Assembly (NCBI GenBank): GCA_002483285.1
Contig: DLHP01000026.1
Span: forward strand, 1-32,483
Direction: 5' to 3'
DNA from: Flavobacterium sp. UBA7665
GTDB lineage: Bacteria; Bacteroidota; Bacteroidia; Flavobacteriales; Flavobacteriaceae
DNA length: 32,483 nt
Positions 16,454 to 24,590 of this stretch are shown here, piece after piece; position 1 is the stretch's first letter, and each line of letters starts with the position of its first letter. A program made the translations under genes and the position numbers. The notes beneath the pieces are model-generated. The model did no database searches, was not told the DNA's origin, and saw nothing but the letters and a program-made list of their open reading frames with translations.

Positions 16454-17272
16454 TTATTTAAAAGTCACGCCAAACTTCGCGGCTTCGGCCTTGGCTTGCG
16501 GGATCATCGCCTTAATGTTGGCAATCCTAGTAGCATCAGACGGGTGCGTACTCATAAACTCCGGTGGCGATTGCCCTCCGGATTTCGCAGCCATGCGTTG
16601 CCAGAACGCCACCGCAGTTTCTGGATTGTAACCCGCAATCGCCATGAGCGTTAAACCAATTTTATCGGCTTCACTTTCGTGGCTTCGGCTAAATGGCAAC
16701 AAGGCTCCAAATTGCGCGCCAACGCCGTACGCTTGCATCGCGACTTGTTGGTAGGTTTCGCTTTTGTTGCCTACCGCTGCCCCAACGCCTACCGCGCCAA
16801 GTTGGGTGAGCACATCAGCGCTCATACGTTGTTGCCCGTGGTTGAGCAGCGCGTGCGAGACTTCGTGGCCCATAACTACTGCCATTCCTTGTTCGTCTTG
16901 GGTGATGGGTAAGATTCCGGTGTAAAAAACGATTTTTCCGCCAGGCATACACCACGCATTGACTTCTTTGCTGTCTACAAGGTTGTATTCCCATTGGTAA
17001 TTATTGAGATAACCGGCATAACCGTTCGCGGCGAGCCATTTCTCGGCGGCACTCTTGATTTTCATTCCTACGGTACGTACGCGTTGCGCGTCGGCGGTTC
17101 CCGTAACGACTTTATTTTCTTTTAAGAAAGTGCTGTATTGGGCGAAAGCCGAAGGCAGAATTTGCGAATCAGGAACCAAAGCAAGGGTGCTTTTCCCCGT
17201 AAACGGATTGGTAGCACAAGCAATAGCCAAGGCTGCAATCCCGATTCCGCTCAGTAAAATACGTTTGTTCAT
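16454..17272 (-). CDS. M48 family metallopeptidase, lipoprotein
   Basis: This 272-residue protein has a lipobox (LAIAC, Cys19) and no acidic cluster after it, so a periplasm-facing lipoprotein is likely. The zinc site HEVSH is at 136-140 with catalytic Glu137, and the third ligand lies in ESEAD (199-203). TNPFTGKSTLALV near the mature N-terminus and STHPSDATRI near the C-terminus are typical of the LoiP/YggG-like M48C group, which takes part in envelope protein quality control. It follows the GH31 gene by 39 nt and ends in its own terminator. A promoter-like TACTTTTG box lies just upstream. Confidence 0.93.
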   Translation of the reverse strand: MNKRILLSGIGIAALAIACATNPFTGKSTLALVPDSQILPSAFAQYSTFLKENKVVTGTADAQRVRTVGMKIKSAAEKWLAANGYAGYLNNYQWEYNLVDSKEVNAWCMPGGKIVFYTGILPITQDEQGMAVVMGHEVSHALLNHGQQRMSADVLTQLGAVGVGAAVGNKSETYQQVAMQAYGVGAQFGALLPFSRSHESEADKIGLTLMAIAGYNPETAVAFWQRMAAKSGGQSPPEFMSTHPSDATRIANIKAMIPQAKAEAAKFGVTFK

Positions 17273-17294
17273 GGTTTTTCAAATTTAATTTTAA

Positions 17295-17302
17295 CAAAAG
17301 TA
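17295..17302 (-). promoter_or_regulatory. Putative -7 promoter box for the M48 peptidase gene
   Basis: TACTTTTG on the minus strand matches TAnnTTTG exactly, 22 nt upstream of the ATG. The surrounding sequence is A/T-rich and no -33 element is evident, so a chance match is possible. Confidence 0.3.
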
Positions 17303-17311
17303 CAATTAAAT

Positions 17312-19708
17312 TTACTCGGCGGTGATATGCAATTCCGTAAAATCTTTATCGATTAACAAAGTTTTACCATCAAACCCAAGCGGTTCAAAATCGGCGCGTT
17401 CATTATCGATATAAATGCGTTTAACCTTGAATGGTAAGGCGTGCAGGTTGATTCTATACTTAGAATAGTTCACCTCGAACTTGCCTTCCTTGAATTGTTG
17501 GATGATCAGGTTGTTCTCGCTGCCCTTGAGCCTAAAAGTAGAAAGGCTGAAACGCCCTTTGTTGTAATCGTAACCGTCCTGCGCATCTTCGTATAGGATG
17601 GATTTCTCCTTGCCGGATTTGAAATACACCTCAAGGGTAATCTCGTCAAATTCCAGTTCGCCTACATACTGCTGCACCGGATATTTGGGGATGATGGCGC
17701 CTTCCTTGATAAAAATCGGGATTTGGTCGTAATCGGTTTTGACCCAAAGTTCCTTGCGACCTGAAACGAGTTCGCCCGTCCAGTAATTGTACCAGTTGCC
17801 CACAGGAAGGTACATTCTTCGGCCTTGCGCGTTGGGTTCTAAAATCGGGCAAACCAAAATTTGGTTTCCAAAAAGAAACTCATCGGTACGGTAATGCGTC
17901 TGCTGGTCTTCCTGGTCAAAATACACGAGTGGTTTGAGCATGGGCACGCCGTCATTGATGTATTCCCAAAACATGGTATACAAATACGGAAGCAATTGGT
18001 AACGCAGCTGGACAAACTTCCTCGTGATATTGATTACATCGGCATCAAACGACCAAGGTTCCTGGTCGCCGTGGTCTCCCGAAGAATGCGTACGGCAGAA
18101 CGGATGGAATACGCCCAGTTGAATCCAACGCGCATACAACTCGCCCGAAGGCTGCTCGGCAAATCCACCGATATCAGAACCCGTAAAGCCCATACCCGAA
18201 ATAGACATGCGCTGCATTTGGATATTGGCAATCCAGAGGTGCTCCCAGGACGCGACATTATCGCCCGTCCACGACGAAGTATAGCGTTGCGCGCCCGAAT
18301 AGGCCGAACGTGTAATGATAAAAGGACGTTTGGGATACGCAAATTGCTTCACGCCTTCATAGGTGGCGCGTGCCATCTGTGTTCCGTAAATATTATGTGC
18401 TTTTCTGTGCGAGCAGGGATTTCCGTCGTAATCATGGCGTACATCCATTGGGAATGTTTTTCCGGGAACTTCCATCACGGCGGGTTCGTTCATGTCGTTC
18501 CAGACGCCTTTCACGCCAATCTCGGCGATGAGTTCCTTAAACAATCCGGCCCACCATTCGCGTACTTCGGGATTGGTATAATCGGGGAAATTGCATTCGC
18601 CGGGCCAGACTTTCCCTTTCATATAAGGGCCGTCGGCGCGCTTGCAGAAATAATCTTTTTCGAGCGCTTCTTTGTACACCCAGTAATCTTTGTCTATTTT
18701 GATTCCGGGATCGATGATGACCACGGTCTTGAATCCGTCCTGCGCCAATTCATCGACCATGCGCTTGGGATCAGGGAAATACTCCTTGTTCCAGGTAAAA
18801 CATCGAAATCCCTCCATATAATCGATGTCGAGGTAAATCGCGTCACACGGAATCTGCAACTCACGGAATTTGGAGGTGACTTCCTTGACTTTACTTTCAG
18901 GGAAATAACTCCATTTGCATTGGTGGTAACCAAGCGCCCAAAGTGGCGGCAATTCTGGTTTTCCGGTCAGATGCGTATAAGTGGTCACAACATCCGCCAT
19001 GAGCGGGCCGTAGATAAAATAGTAGTTCATTTCGCCTCCTTCGGCCCAAAAACTGGTTACGTTTCGGCGTTCGTGGCAGAAATCAAAGGAAGTGCGGAAG
19101 GTATTGTCAAAGAAAATCCCGTACGCTTCTTTATGGTGCAAACCGATGTAAAACGGCACGACTTTGTACAATGGTTCCTGGTCTTTTTGAAACGCGTATT
19201 GGTCGGTGGCCCAATTCTCGACACGTTTGCCTTTTAGGTTGGCGTGCGAAGCCTTATCGCCCATGCCATAAAAACTTTCCCCATCGCGCGAGGCTTTGCT
19301 CATCTTGACGATGTTGCCGCCAAAATGGTAGCTTTCTTCCCAATGGAACCCTTTCTCGTCTTCTAAAATAACATTCCCTGAAAGGTCGGTGATGGCAATG
19401 CGCAAGTCCTCTTTTTGGATGGTACAGATGACTTTACTGGTTTTGATGGCGTAGTGTTTTTTCTCTTCGGTGACTTCGAGAAAATTGTAGCCGTGCGACT
19501 GCGTCTTGTCTATCGCATAAGAAAAATCCTTGCTGAAATAGCCTTTGGTAGTATACCTAAAACGCAGCAAGCTGTCGCGAAGTACAGTTATTTTTAAGAT
19601 GACCGAGTTGTCGGTGTAGAAATAAACGCTGTCGGTTTCTTTTTTGAATTCGGTGATTTTGGATGGATAGAGATCGCCTTTGTATTCTAATTCGGTGTTT
19701 GTAATCAT
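17312..19708 (-). CDS. Glycoside hydrolase family 31 alpha-glucosidase, cytoplasmic
   Basis: This 798-residue enzyme has no signal peptide. The order is an N-terminal beta-sandwich (about 1-250), a (beta/alpha)8 barrel (about 255-600) and C-terminal beta domains. The GH31 nucleophile is Asp405 in WNDMNEP, and the likely acid/base is Asp483 in SWTGDN. Other family motifs are PPLWALGYHQCKWSY, LDIDYMEG and FTGSDIGGF. It releases glucose from the non-reducing ends of alpha-glucans or oligosaccharides. It lies on the same strand as the glgE-glgB operon but is separated by two plus-strand genes. A promoter-like TAAGTTTG box and a palindrome with LacI-type symmetry lie upstream. Confidence 0.95.
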   Translation of the reverse strand: MITNTELEYKGDLYPSKITEFKKETDSVYFYTDNSVILKITVLRDSLLRFRYTTKGYFSKDFSYAIDKTQSHGYNFLEVTEEKKHYAIKTSKVICTIQKEDLRIAITDLSGNVILEDEKGFHWEESYHFGGNIVKMSKASRDGESFYGMGDKASHANLKGKRVENWATDQYAFQKDQEPLYKVVPFYIGLHHKEAYGIFFDNTFRTSFDFCHERRNVTSFWAEGGEMNYYFIYGPLMADVVTTYTHLTGKPELPPLWALGYHQCKWSYFPESKVKEVTSKFRELQIPCDAIYLDIDYMEGFRCFTWNKEYFPDPKRMVDELAQDGFKTVVIIDPGIKIDKDYWVYKEALEKDYFCKRADGPYMKGKVWPGECNFPDYTNPEVREWWAGLFKELIAEIGVKGVWNDMNEPAVMEVPGKTFPMDVRHDYDGNPCSHRKAHNIYGTQMARATYEGVKQFAYPKRPFIITRSAYSGAQRYTSSWTGDNVASWEHLWIANIQMQRMSISGMGFTGSDIGGFAEQPSGELYARWIQLGVFHPFCRTHSSGDHGDQEPWSFDADVINITRKFVQLRYQLLPYLYTMFWEYINDGVPMLKPLVYFDQEDQQTHYRTDEFLFGNQILVCPILEPNAQGRRMYLPVGNWYNYWTGELVSGRKELWVKTDYDQIPIFIKEGAIIPKYPVQQYVGELEFDEITLEVYFKSGKEKSILYEDAQDGYDYNKGRFSLSTFRLKGSENNLIIQQFKEGKFEVNYSKYRINLHALPFKVKRIYIDNERADFEPLGFDGKTLLIDKDFTELHITAE

Positions 19709-19755
19709 ACGTTTGGTTATAAAATCCGGCGGAATTTGGGAAGCCGCAAAGGTTT

Positions 19756-19763
19756 CAAACTTA
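19756..19763 (-). promoter_or_regulatory. Putative -7 promoter box for the GH31 gene
   Basis: TAAGTTTG on the minus strand is an exact match to TAnnTTTG, 47 nt upstream of the GH31 ATG. A TTTC lies near the expected -33 position, one mismatch from TTTG. Confidence 0.45.
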
Positions 19764-19804
19764 CAAAATTAGTTGGTTGGGAAAGTGGAATTTGGGAGTT
19801 TTTC

Positions 19805-19820
19805 ACGCAAACGTTTGAGT
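19805..19820. promoter_or_regulatory. Palindrome resembling a LacI-family operator
   Basis: ACGCAAACGTTTGAGT has a perfect 10-bp palindrome CAAACGTTTG (19808-19817), and 14 of its 16 bases are symmetric. The central CG flanked by A and T is the usual form of LacI-family operators. It lies between the divergent GH31 gene and the exported-protein gene at 19976, just upstream of the GH31 promoter box. Regulator and function are inferred; no regulator gene is in the window. Confidence 0.4.
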
Positions 19821-19975
19821 TGGAAAAACAGGTGCCATAGTGGTTTCAATTCACGTTCATTCACGAACCGAAAGATTTTTCCTAAGTGAAAAACCTATCT
19901 CCTTGCCGTTGTTTACCCTATCTCTTCCTCATGAAATTTGCTTAGTTTTAATCGCACTTCAAAAACAAACAAATC

Positions 19976-20977
19976 ATGAAAAAATTACTCTTCGCATTAG
20001 GACTACTCTTTCCGATTACAACGGTTTCGCAAACCGTAGTTACCAACAGCGACGGCGATGAAATGTTTAACTTCTATACTGGTAATAGCCTGGCCATTGA
20101 ATTGGAAACGGGCAAGGAAGAAGTCAATTTCAATTATAACCTACCTGTTAAAAAATCGTTCTTCTACTATCTCAATGCAGACGGCACAACGAAAGACACG
20201 ACAATTTACACTTCCAGAAACATTCAGTTTGCTGTAAAAATTTTCAACACCGGAGGAAACATCGATTACAATCGCATTGCAAACAATCGTGTCGGATTTG
20301 AAGGCAAGTTGGGATTTCAGAGAACCGTCGACAAATTTGCCAAAATGAGCCGCCTGGAAGACCATAACCAATGGGTTTGCAGCTTTGGCGGAAATGTGTA
20401 TCTCAAAGAAGGAAATTACCTGATGCTGGATGCAGCATTACAGGAAAACACAAAAAAGCCCACTAGTTTTGGCATCAATTTGAATTTGGCCGTTTATCGG
20501 GTGGTTTGGATGGCGTCGCAATTTTCGGCGACGATAGGGTTCAGGGAGTGGAATATCGACGATTTACCCAGTTACTATGCTAATACACCTCTGGCAAGCA
20601 ACGGTAGTTTTATTGCTCTTGATAAAGAAGCGAGAGGTAAATATGGACTATTGGCCGACAGGGATTTCTATCAAATCCGTTTTGCCAATCCATTCTTCCC
20701 TTTTCATTGTGCGAAAAACGTGTCCAATAGGATTGCATTCACGCCATACGGTTCGGTTGAACTATCCGATAAAGCCAAACCCGACTATCGGTTCGGATTG
20801 ATGTTCAATATGCTTGGCTCAGGAATCAACAGGGAAGCCAATTATAAAATTGAAAAGGGATTTGGGATCGGCCTGGACAAGGGCTCGAATGACGAAAATC
20901 CCGTATTGTTTCTTAGGGGGACATTTAATTTTGGGGACATCAAGAAGGCCAAACGCGGTAACGGAAAACTGCAATAA
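19976..20977 (+). CDS. Exported protein of unknown function, possibly outer-membrane beta-barrel
   Basis: This 333-residue protein is not recognised. It has a signal peptide (MKKLLFALGLLFPITTVSQ). The rest shows alternating hydrophobic/polar strands with aromatic residues (RNIQFAVKIF, GFEGKLGFQR, FGINLNLAVYRVVW, FSATIGFREW, YRFGLMFNMLG), ending in a strand GTFNFGDI followed by a basic tail. The pattern fits an outer-membrane or periplasmic beta-barrel, but the C-terminus does not end in an aromatic residue. It is divergent from GH31 and followed by a small acidic ORF. A hairpin lies 30 nt beyond the stop. Confidence 0.65.
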   Translation: MKKLLFALGLLFPITTVSQTVVTNSDGDEMFNFYTGNSLAIELETGKEEVNFNYNLPVKKSFFYYLNADGTTKDTTIYTSRNIQFAVKIFNTGGNIDYNRIANNRVGFEGKLGFQRTVDKFAKMSRLEDHNQWVCSFGGNVYLKEGNYLMLDAALQENTKKPTSFGINLNLAVYRVVWMASQFSATIGFREWNIDDLPSYYANTPLASNGSFIALDKEARGKYGLLADRDFYQIRFANPFFPFHCAKNVSNRIAFTPYGSVELSDKAKPDYRFGLMFNMLGSGINREANYKIEKGFGIGLDKGSNDENPVLFLRGTFNFGDIKKAKRGNGKLQ

Positions 20978-21007
20978 CGGGTAGGTAATCGCTCGCTTAC
21001 ATGCTAT

Positions 21008-21046
21008 GATAGTGCCGGTAAAAATAGCAATCACAACGGCACTATC
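21008..21046. repeat. Perfect 10-bp inverted repeat
   Basis: GATAGTGCCG (21008-21017) and CGGCACTATC (21037-21046) are exact inverted repeats around a 19-nt spacer. On the plus strand the stem is followed by TATTACATTTT, a weak U-tract, so it may terminate transcription of the gene ending at 20977. It could instead be a binding site or structured leader. Confidence 0.5.
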
Positions 21047-21156
21047 TATTACATTTTAAACACTTTATCTGAAAAATGGGTTTTCTGCCGATTAATTTCG
21101 GAATGCTAAAATCCCTTTTTTAATTTGGATCAACCAATCTAAATAAATCCTCAATT

Positions 21157-21306
21157 ATGGAAACCAACACTACCTTAAAAGTCGTACACCGGCTCATCAT
21201 CGAAGAACCGCAAAACGATCCGGCGTTCGAAGCCACAGAACTCAGCATTGTAATCGACGAAGATTTTCGCGATACTTACGATTACTTTCCCGATTTCGGA
21301 ATCTAA
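21157..21306 (+). CDS. Small acidic hypothetical protein (49 aa)
   Basis: An ATG at 21157 opens a 49-residue ORF with a strongly acidic C-terminal half (ELSIVIDEDFRDTYDYFPDF). No signal peptide or membrane segment is present. A loose promoter match (TTTC-N21-TAATTTGG) lies about 30-60 nt upstream, and the A/T-rich leader resembles those of neighbouring genes. The stop is only 2 nt from the stop of the convergent glgB. I do not recognise the family. The case for a real gene rests on the leader and on codon choices like those of neighbours, so confidence is moderate. Confidence 0.5.
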   Translation: METNTTLKVVHRLIIEEPQNDPAFEATELSIVIDEDFRDTYDYFPDFGI

Positions 21307-21308
21307 CT

Positions 21309-23213
21309 TTACGATAATTTAAACACGACTACTGCCAATGGCGGTAAAGTCACCGCTGCCGAAAACTCATGGCCGTTCCAGGGTTCTGCTTCAATTTTTA
21401 CAGCTTTGGAGTTGGTTACGCCGCTGCCGCCAAATGAGGTCTCGTCTGTATTAAAGATTTGCGTGAGTTTCCCTTTTTTGGGCAAGCCGATGCGGTAATC
21501 CTCGCGAACCACAGGCGTAAAATTGCAAACCACGACCAGGTTTTCTTTCTCCTTCTCGCCTTTTCGGATGTATGACATCACGGCGTTCTGGTGGTCTGAA
21601 TAACTGATCCATTCAAAACCGTCGGGACTGAACTGCTTTTCGTATAAGGCCGGATTGGATTTGTACAAGCCGTTGAGTCCGGTGATTAATTTTTTTACGC
21701 CTTCGTGATAACCGAATTCGAGCAGGTACCAATCGAGGCTGCTTTCAAAATTCCACTCCCCGCTTTGCCCGAATTCGGCGCCCATAAACAACAGTTTCGC
21801 GCCCGGATGCGTAAACATATAGCCGTAGAGCAAACGCAGGTTCGCAAACTTCTGCCATTCGTCGCCTGGCATCCTTCCGGCGATTGATTTTTTCCCATAC
21901 ACCACTTCGTCATGCGAGAGCGGCAACATGAAGTTTTCGCTAAACGCATAAGTCATAGAAAACGTCAAATCGTTTTGGTGGTATTTTCTGTAAACGGGTT
22001 CTTTCTGGAAATACTGCAAAGTGTCGTGCATCCAACCCATCATCCATTTCATGCCAAAACCGAGGCCGCCGTTGAACGTGGGTTTCGACACCATTGGGAA
22101 CGAGGTGCTTTCTTCTGCAATCGTCTGTACGCCTTCAAAAGTCGAGTACACCGCTTCGTTGAAATCCTTGAGAAAACTGATGGTGTCGAGGTTTTCGCGA
22201 CCACCGTAAATGTTGGGTTCCCATTCGCCATCGTTTCGGGAATAATCGAGGTAAAGCATCGAAGCCACGGCGTCTACCCGCAAACCATCCACATGGTAAT
22301 GCTGCAGCCAGAAAATCGCATTGCTGATCAAAAACGAGCGCACTTCATTGCGTCCGTAATTGAAAACGAGCGACTTCCAGTCGGGATGGTAGCCTTTGCG
22401 CCTATCGGGATGTTCAAATAAATTCGATCCATCGAAGAAGCCCAAACCATGCGCGTCATCGGGGAAATGCGAAGGTACCCAATCGAGGATGACACCGATT
22501 CCTGCCTGGTGCAATTTATCCACCAAATACATGAAATCCTGTGGTTTCCCGAAACGCGAAGTAGGCGAAAAGTACCCCACGAGCTGGTAACCCCACGAAG
22601 GATCGTACGGATATTCCATGATAGGCATAAACTCGACATGCGTGAATCCGGTTTCTTTGACGTAATGGACGAGATCCTCGGCGAGTTCCAGATAGGTTAA
22701 GAACTTGCCTTCGGCATTGCGTTTCCACGAACCCAAATGCACTTCGTAAACCGAATAGGGTTTGTCAAGGCCGTTGTGGTCCTTGCGTGTTTTCATCCAA
22801 TTCTCGTCTTTCCATTTGTAGTCTAGATCCCAAACTACCGACGCCGTGTGTGGCGGATGCTCACAATACAGCGCAAACGGATCGGCTTTTTCTGTGATAA
22901 TGCCATTGTTGTTGGATTGTATTTTGTATTTATAGATGGCGCCCTTTTCTACACCGGGAATAAAGCCTTCCCAAATGCCCGAAGCATCCCAACGCACCAA
23001 AAGTTGGTGTTCGCCCTGAATCCAATAATTGAAATCGCCAATGACAGAAACCGACCGTGCCGATGGTGCCCAAACGGCAAAGTAAACACCCTTGACGCCA
23101 TCCACCTCGGTAAGGTGCGCGCCTAATTTTTCGTAGAGTCGGAAGTGTTTTCCGGCTTTGAATAAGTTGATGTCGAAATCGGTGAAAAGGGAATGTGGTT
23201 GTACTGGGTTCAT
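21309..23213 (-). CDS. glgB: 1,4-alpha-glucan branching enzyme
   Basis: This 634-residue GH13 enzyme introduces alpha-1,6 branches into alpha-1,4-glucan. The N-terminal CBM48-type domain (about 30-130) contains YFAVWAPSARSVSVIGDFN. The catalytic barrel has the nucleophile Asp314 (VDGLRVDAVAS) and acid/base Glu367 (TIAEEST), 53 residues apart as in E. coli GlgB. The motifs HVEFMPIMEYP and WGYQLVGYFSPTSRFG are also typical. It is the last gene of the five-gene glgE operon, 29 nt after the RCC1 gene, so its product would act on the linear chains made by GlgE. Confidence 0.97.
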   Translation of the reverse strand: MNPVQPHSLFTDFDINLFKAGKHFRLYEKLGAHLTEVDGVKGVYFAVWAPSARSVSVIGDFNYWIQGEHQLLVRWDASGIWEGFIPGVEKGAIYKYKIQSNNNGIITEKADPFALYCEHPPHTASVVWDLDYKWKDENWMKTRKDHNGLDKPYSVYEVHLGSWKRNAEGKFLTYLELAEDLVHYVKETGFTHVEFMPIMEYPYDPSWGYQLVGYFSPTSRFGKPQDFMYLVDKLHQAGIGVILDWVPSHFPDDAHGLGFFDGSNLFEHPDRRKGYHPDWKSLVFNYGRNEVRSFLISNAIFWLQHYHVDGLRVDAVASMLYLDYSRNDGEWEPNIYGGRENLDTISFLKDFNEAVYSTFEGVQTIAEESTSFPMVSKPTFNGGLGFGMKWMMGWMHDTLQYFQKEPVYRKYHQNDLTFSMTYAFSENFMLPLSHDEVVYGKKSIAGRMPGDEWQKFANLRLLYGYMFTHPGAKLLFMGAEFGQSGEWNFESSLDWYLLEFGYHEGVKKLITGLNGLYKSNPALYEKQFSPDGFEWISYSDHQNAVMSYIRKGEKEKENLVVVCNFTPVVREDYRIGLPKKGKLTQIFNTDETSFGGSGVTNSKAVKIEAEPWNGHEFSAAVTLPPLAVVVFKLS

Positions 23214-23242
23214 ATGCCTTTTTAAATGCCGTTTGGCGTTAA

Positions 23243-24571
23243 TTACTGCTTGATAAATCTTTGTGTCCGCTTGTCGTCGTCTCCCAATTGCAGGTGAAGC
23301 AAATAGACGCCCTGCTGCAATTGGCTCACATCAATAGGATGTTGCGGGGCGTTTTGATGCAGGACAATTTTGCCGGTAAGGTCGGTAATCGTAAGCTTTG
23401 ACAACGTTTCATTTTCAGGATTGAAGATTTGGAGGTAATCCTGTGTTGGGTTTGGATAGACTGCCAATGGCTTTACCTCGGTTTCGGAACTGCTTCCCAA
23501 TGCCGTACAGCCGATGACATGCGGATTGCTGCCTCCAGTAAAATTGTGCCCCCAAGTATAAAAGCGATCATCATTCCTGATGCCACCTCCGTGATAAAGA
23601 TTCGAGCTTATTTTTTCCCAAGTCACGACCGACCCGATTTGCACAGGGAATAAATGCGTGTCAGTTGTCCCATTTCCCTGTTGCCCAAAAGAGCCCGATC
23701 CCCACGACCAAATCGTATGGTTGGTTTTCAAGGCTAAGGTGAACTGCATTTCGGTAGAAACATCGAGCCAGTCGGCGTCAGTTCCTACCTGCCTGACCGC
23801 GTGGACATCTTGGGTATCACCAGTTGCCTGCGTTCCGTGGTAATTATTGCCCCACATCCATAAGGTGCCGCTGTTTTTGATTGCGGCCGTTACCCACATT
23901 CCCGTGCTGATGGTTTTCCAATCATTATCGGAATTGACACGGGTTGGCGTTCGAACCTGCGAGACCATATTGTACCCAAATCCGAGTTCGCCCGAATAAT
24001 TCGCACCCCAACCCCAAAGTGAACCATCATTTTTTAAAGCCATGCTGTGGTCGTATCCCGCAGAGATTGTCTGCCAATCGGTGTCGGTCCCGACTTGCAT
24101 CGGCACTTGGTGCGGGCCAAAATCGTTGATGCCTATCTGGCCGTTATAATTCGAACCCCAAGCCCACAAGGTGCCGTCGTTCTTGATTGCTAAGGTATGC
24201 CACCCACCCCCACTGACCAGATGCCAGTCATTGTCAGTCCCGACTTGAATGGGCGTTGTTGTGTTGGTGCTTGTTCCGTTGCCAAGTTGTCCGTCCATGT
24301 TCCATCCCCAGGCCCAAAGCGTGCCGTCGATTTTTATGGCCAGTCCATGATGATCGCCAGCCGAAACCATCTGCCAGTCACTATCGGTTCCTATTTGCGC
24401 AAACACTTCGAGCGTGGCCGTTTCAGTAGGTATCCAGGCCCACAAGCTGTTGTCGTTTCGCAAGGCAAACAGGTTACTGCCGCCGCCGTAGGATAAGTCG
24501 CGCCAGCATTGCGTTTGCGACTGCATTTGTAAAGCAGTGGTGGCAACCAATAGCAATAGTATTTTTTTCAT
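23243..24571 (-). CDS. Secreted seven-bladed RCC1 beta-propeller with T9SS type A sorting domain
   Basis: From the ATG at 24571 the protein has 442 residues with a signal peptide (MKKILLLLVATTALQMQSQ). An upstream start at 24622 would lie inside the preceding gene and hide the signal. Seven RCC1 blades can be counted by the motif A(I/L)K-x-DGTLWAWG: LFALRNDNSLWAW, LAIKIDGTLWAWG, LAIKNDGTLWAWG, MALKNDGSLWGWG, AAIKNSGTLWMWG, LALKTNHTIWSWG and GGIRNDDRFYTWG. The C-terminus is a type A sorting domain (VYPNPTQDYLQIF, ITDLTGKIVL, LQQGVYLLHLQ, ending RFIKQ). It is predicted to be exported to the cell surface. It lies between the APC permease and glgB with gaps of 19 and 29 nt, an unexpected place for a secreted protein. 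Confidence 0.88.
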   Translation of the reverse strand: MKKILLLLVATTALQMQSQTQCWRDLSYGGGSNLFALRNDNSLWAWIPTETATLEVFAQIGTDSDWQMVSAGDHHGLAIKIDGTLWAWGWNMDGQLGNGTSTNTTTPIQVGTDNDWHLVSGGGWHTLAIKNDGTLWAWGSNYNGQIGINDFGPHQVPMQVGTDTDWQTISAGYDHSMALKNDGSLWGWGANYSGELGFGYNMVSQVRTPTRVNSDNDWKTISTGMWVTAAIKNSGTLWMWGNNYHGTQATGDTQDVHAVRQVGTDADWLDVSTEMQFTLALKTNHTIWSWGSGSFGQQGNGTTDTHLFPVQIGSVVTWEKISSNLYHGGGIRNDDRFYTWGHNFTGGSNPHVIGCTALGSSSETEVKPLAVYPNPTQDYLQIFNPENETLSKLTITDLTGKIVLHQNAPQHPIDVSQLQQGVYLLHLQLGDDDKRTQRFIKQ

Positions 24572-24590
24572 TGTGCAGCCGTTTAGACGA

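Noticed and set aside
17280..17287. Second TAnnTTTG match (TAAATTTG) before the M48 gene
   Set aside because: It is only 7 nt from the ATG, so a transcript started from it would begin inside the coding region.
17861..19237. 458-codon plus-strand ORF antisense to the GH31 gene
   Set aside because: It is the complement of a gene with intact GH31 catalytic motifs, shows no recognisable domain or signal, and long antisense frames are common opposite codon-biased genes.
19849..19865. Direct repeat ATTCACG...ATTCACG with 10-bp period upstream of the gene at 19976
   Set aside because: Only two 7-bp copies exist in the region; too short to support a binding site or array.
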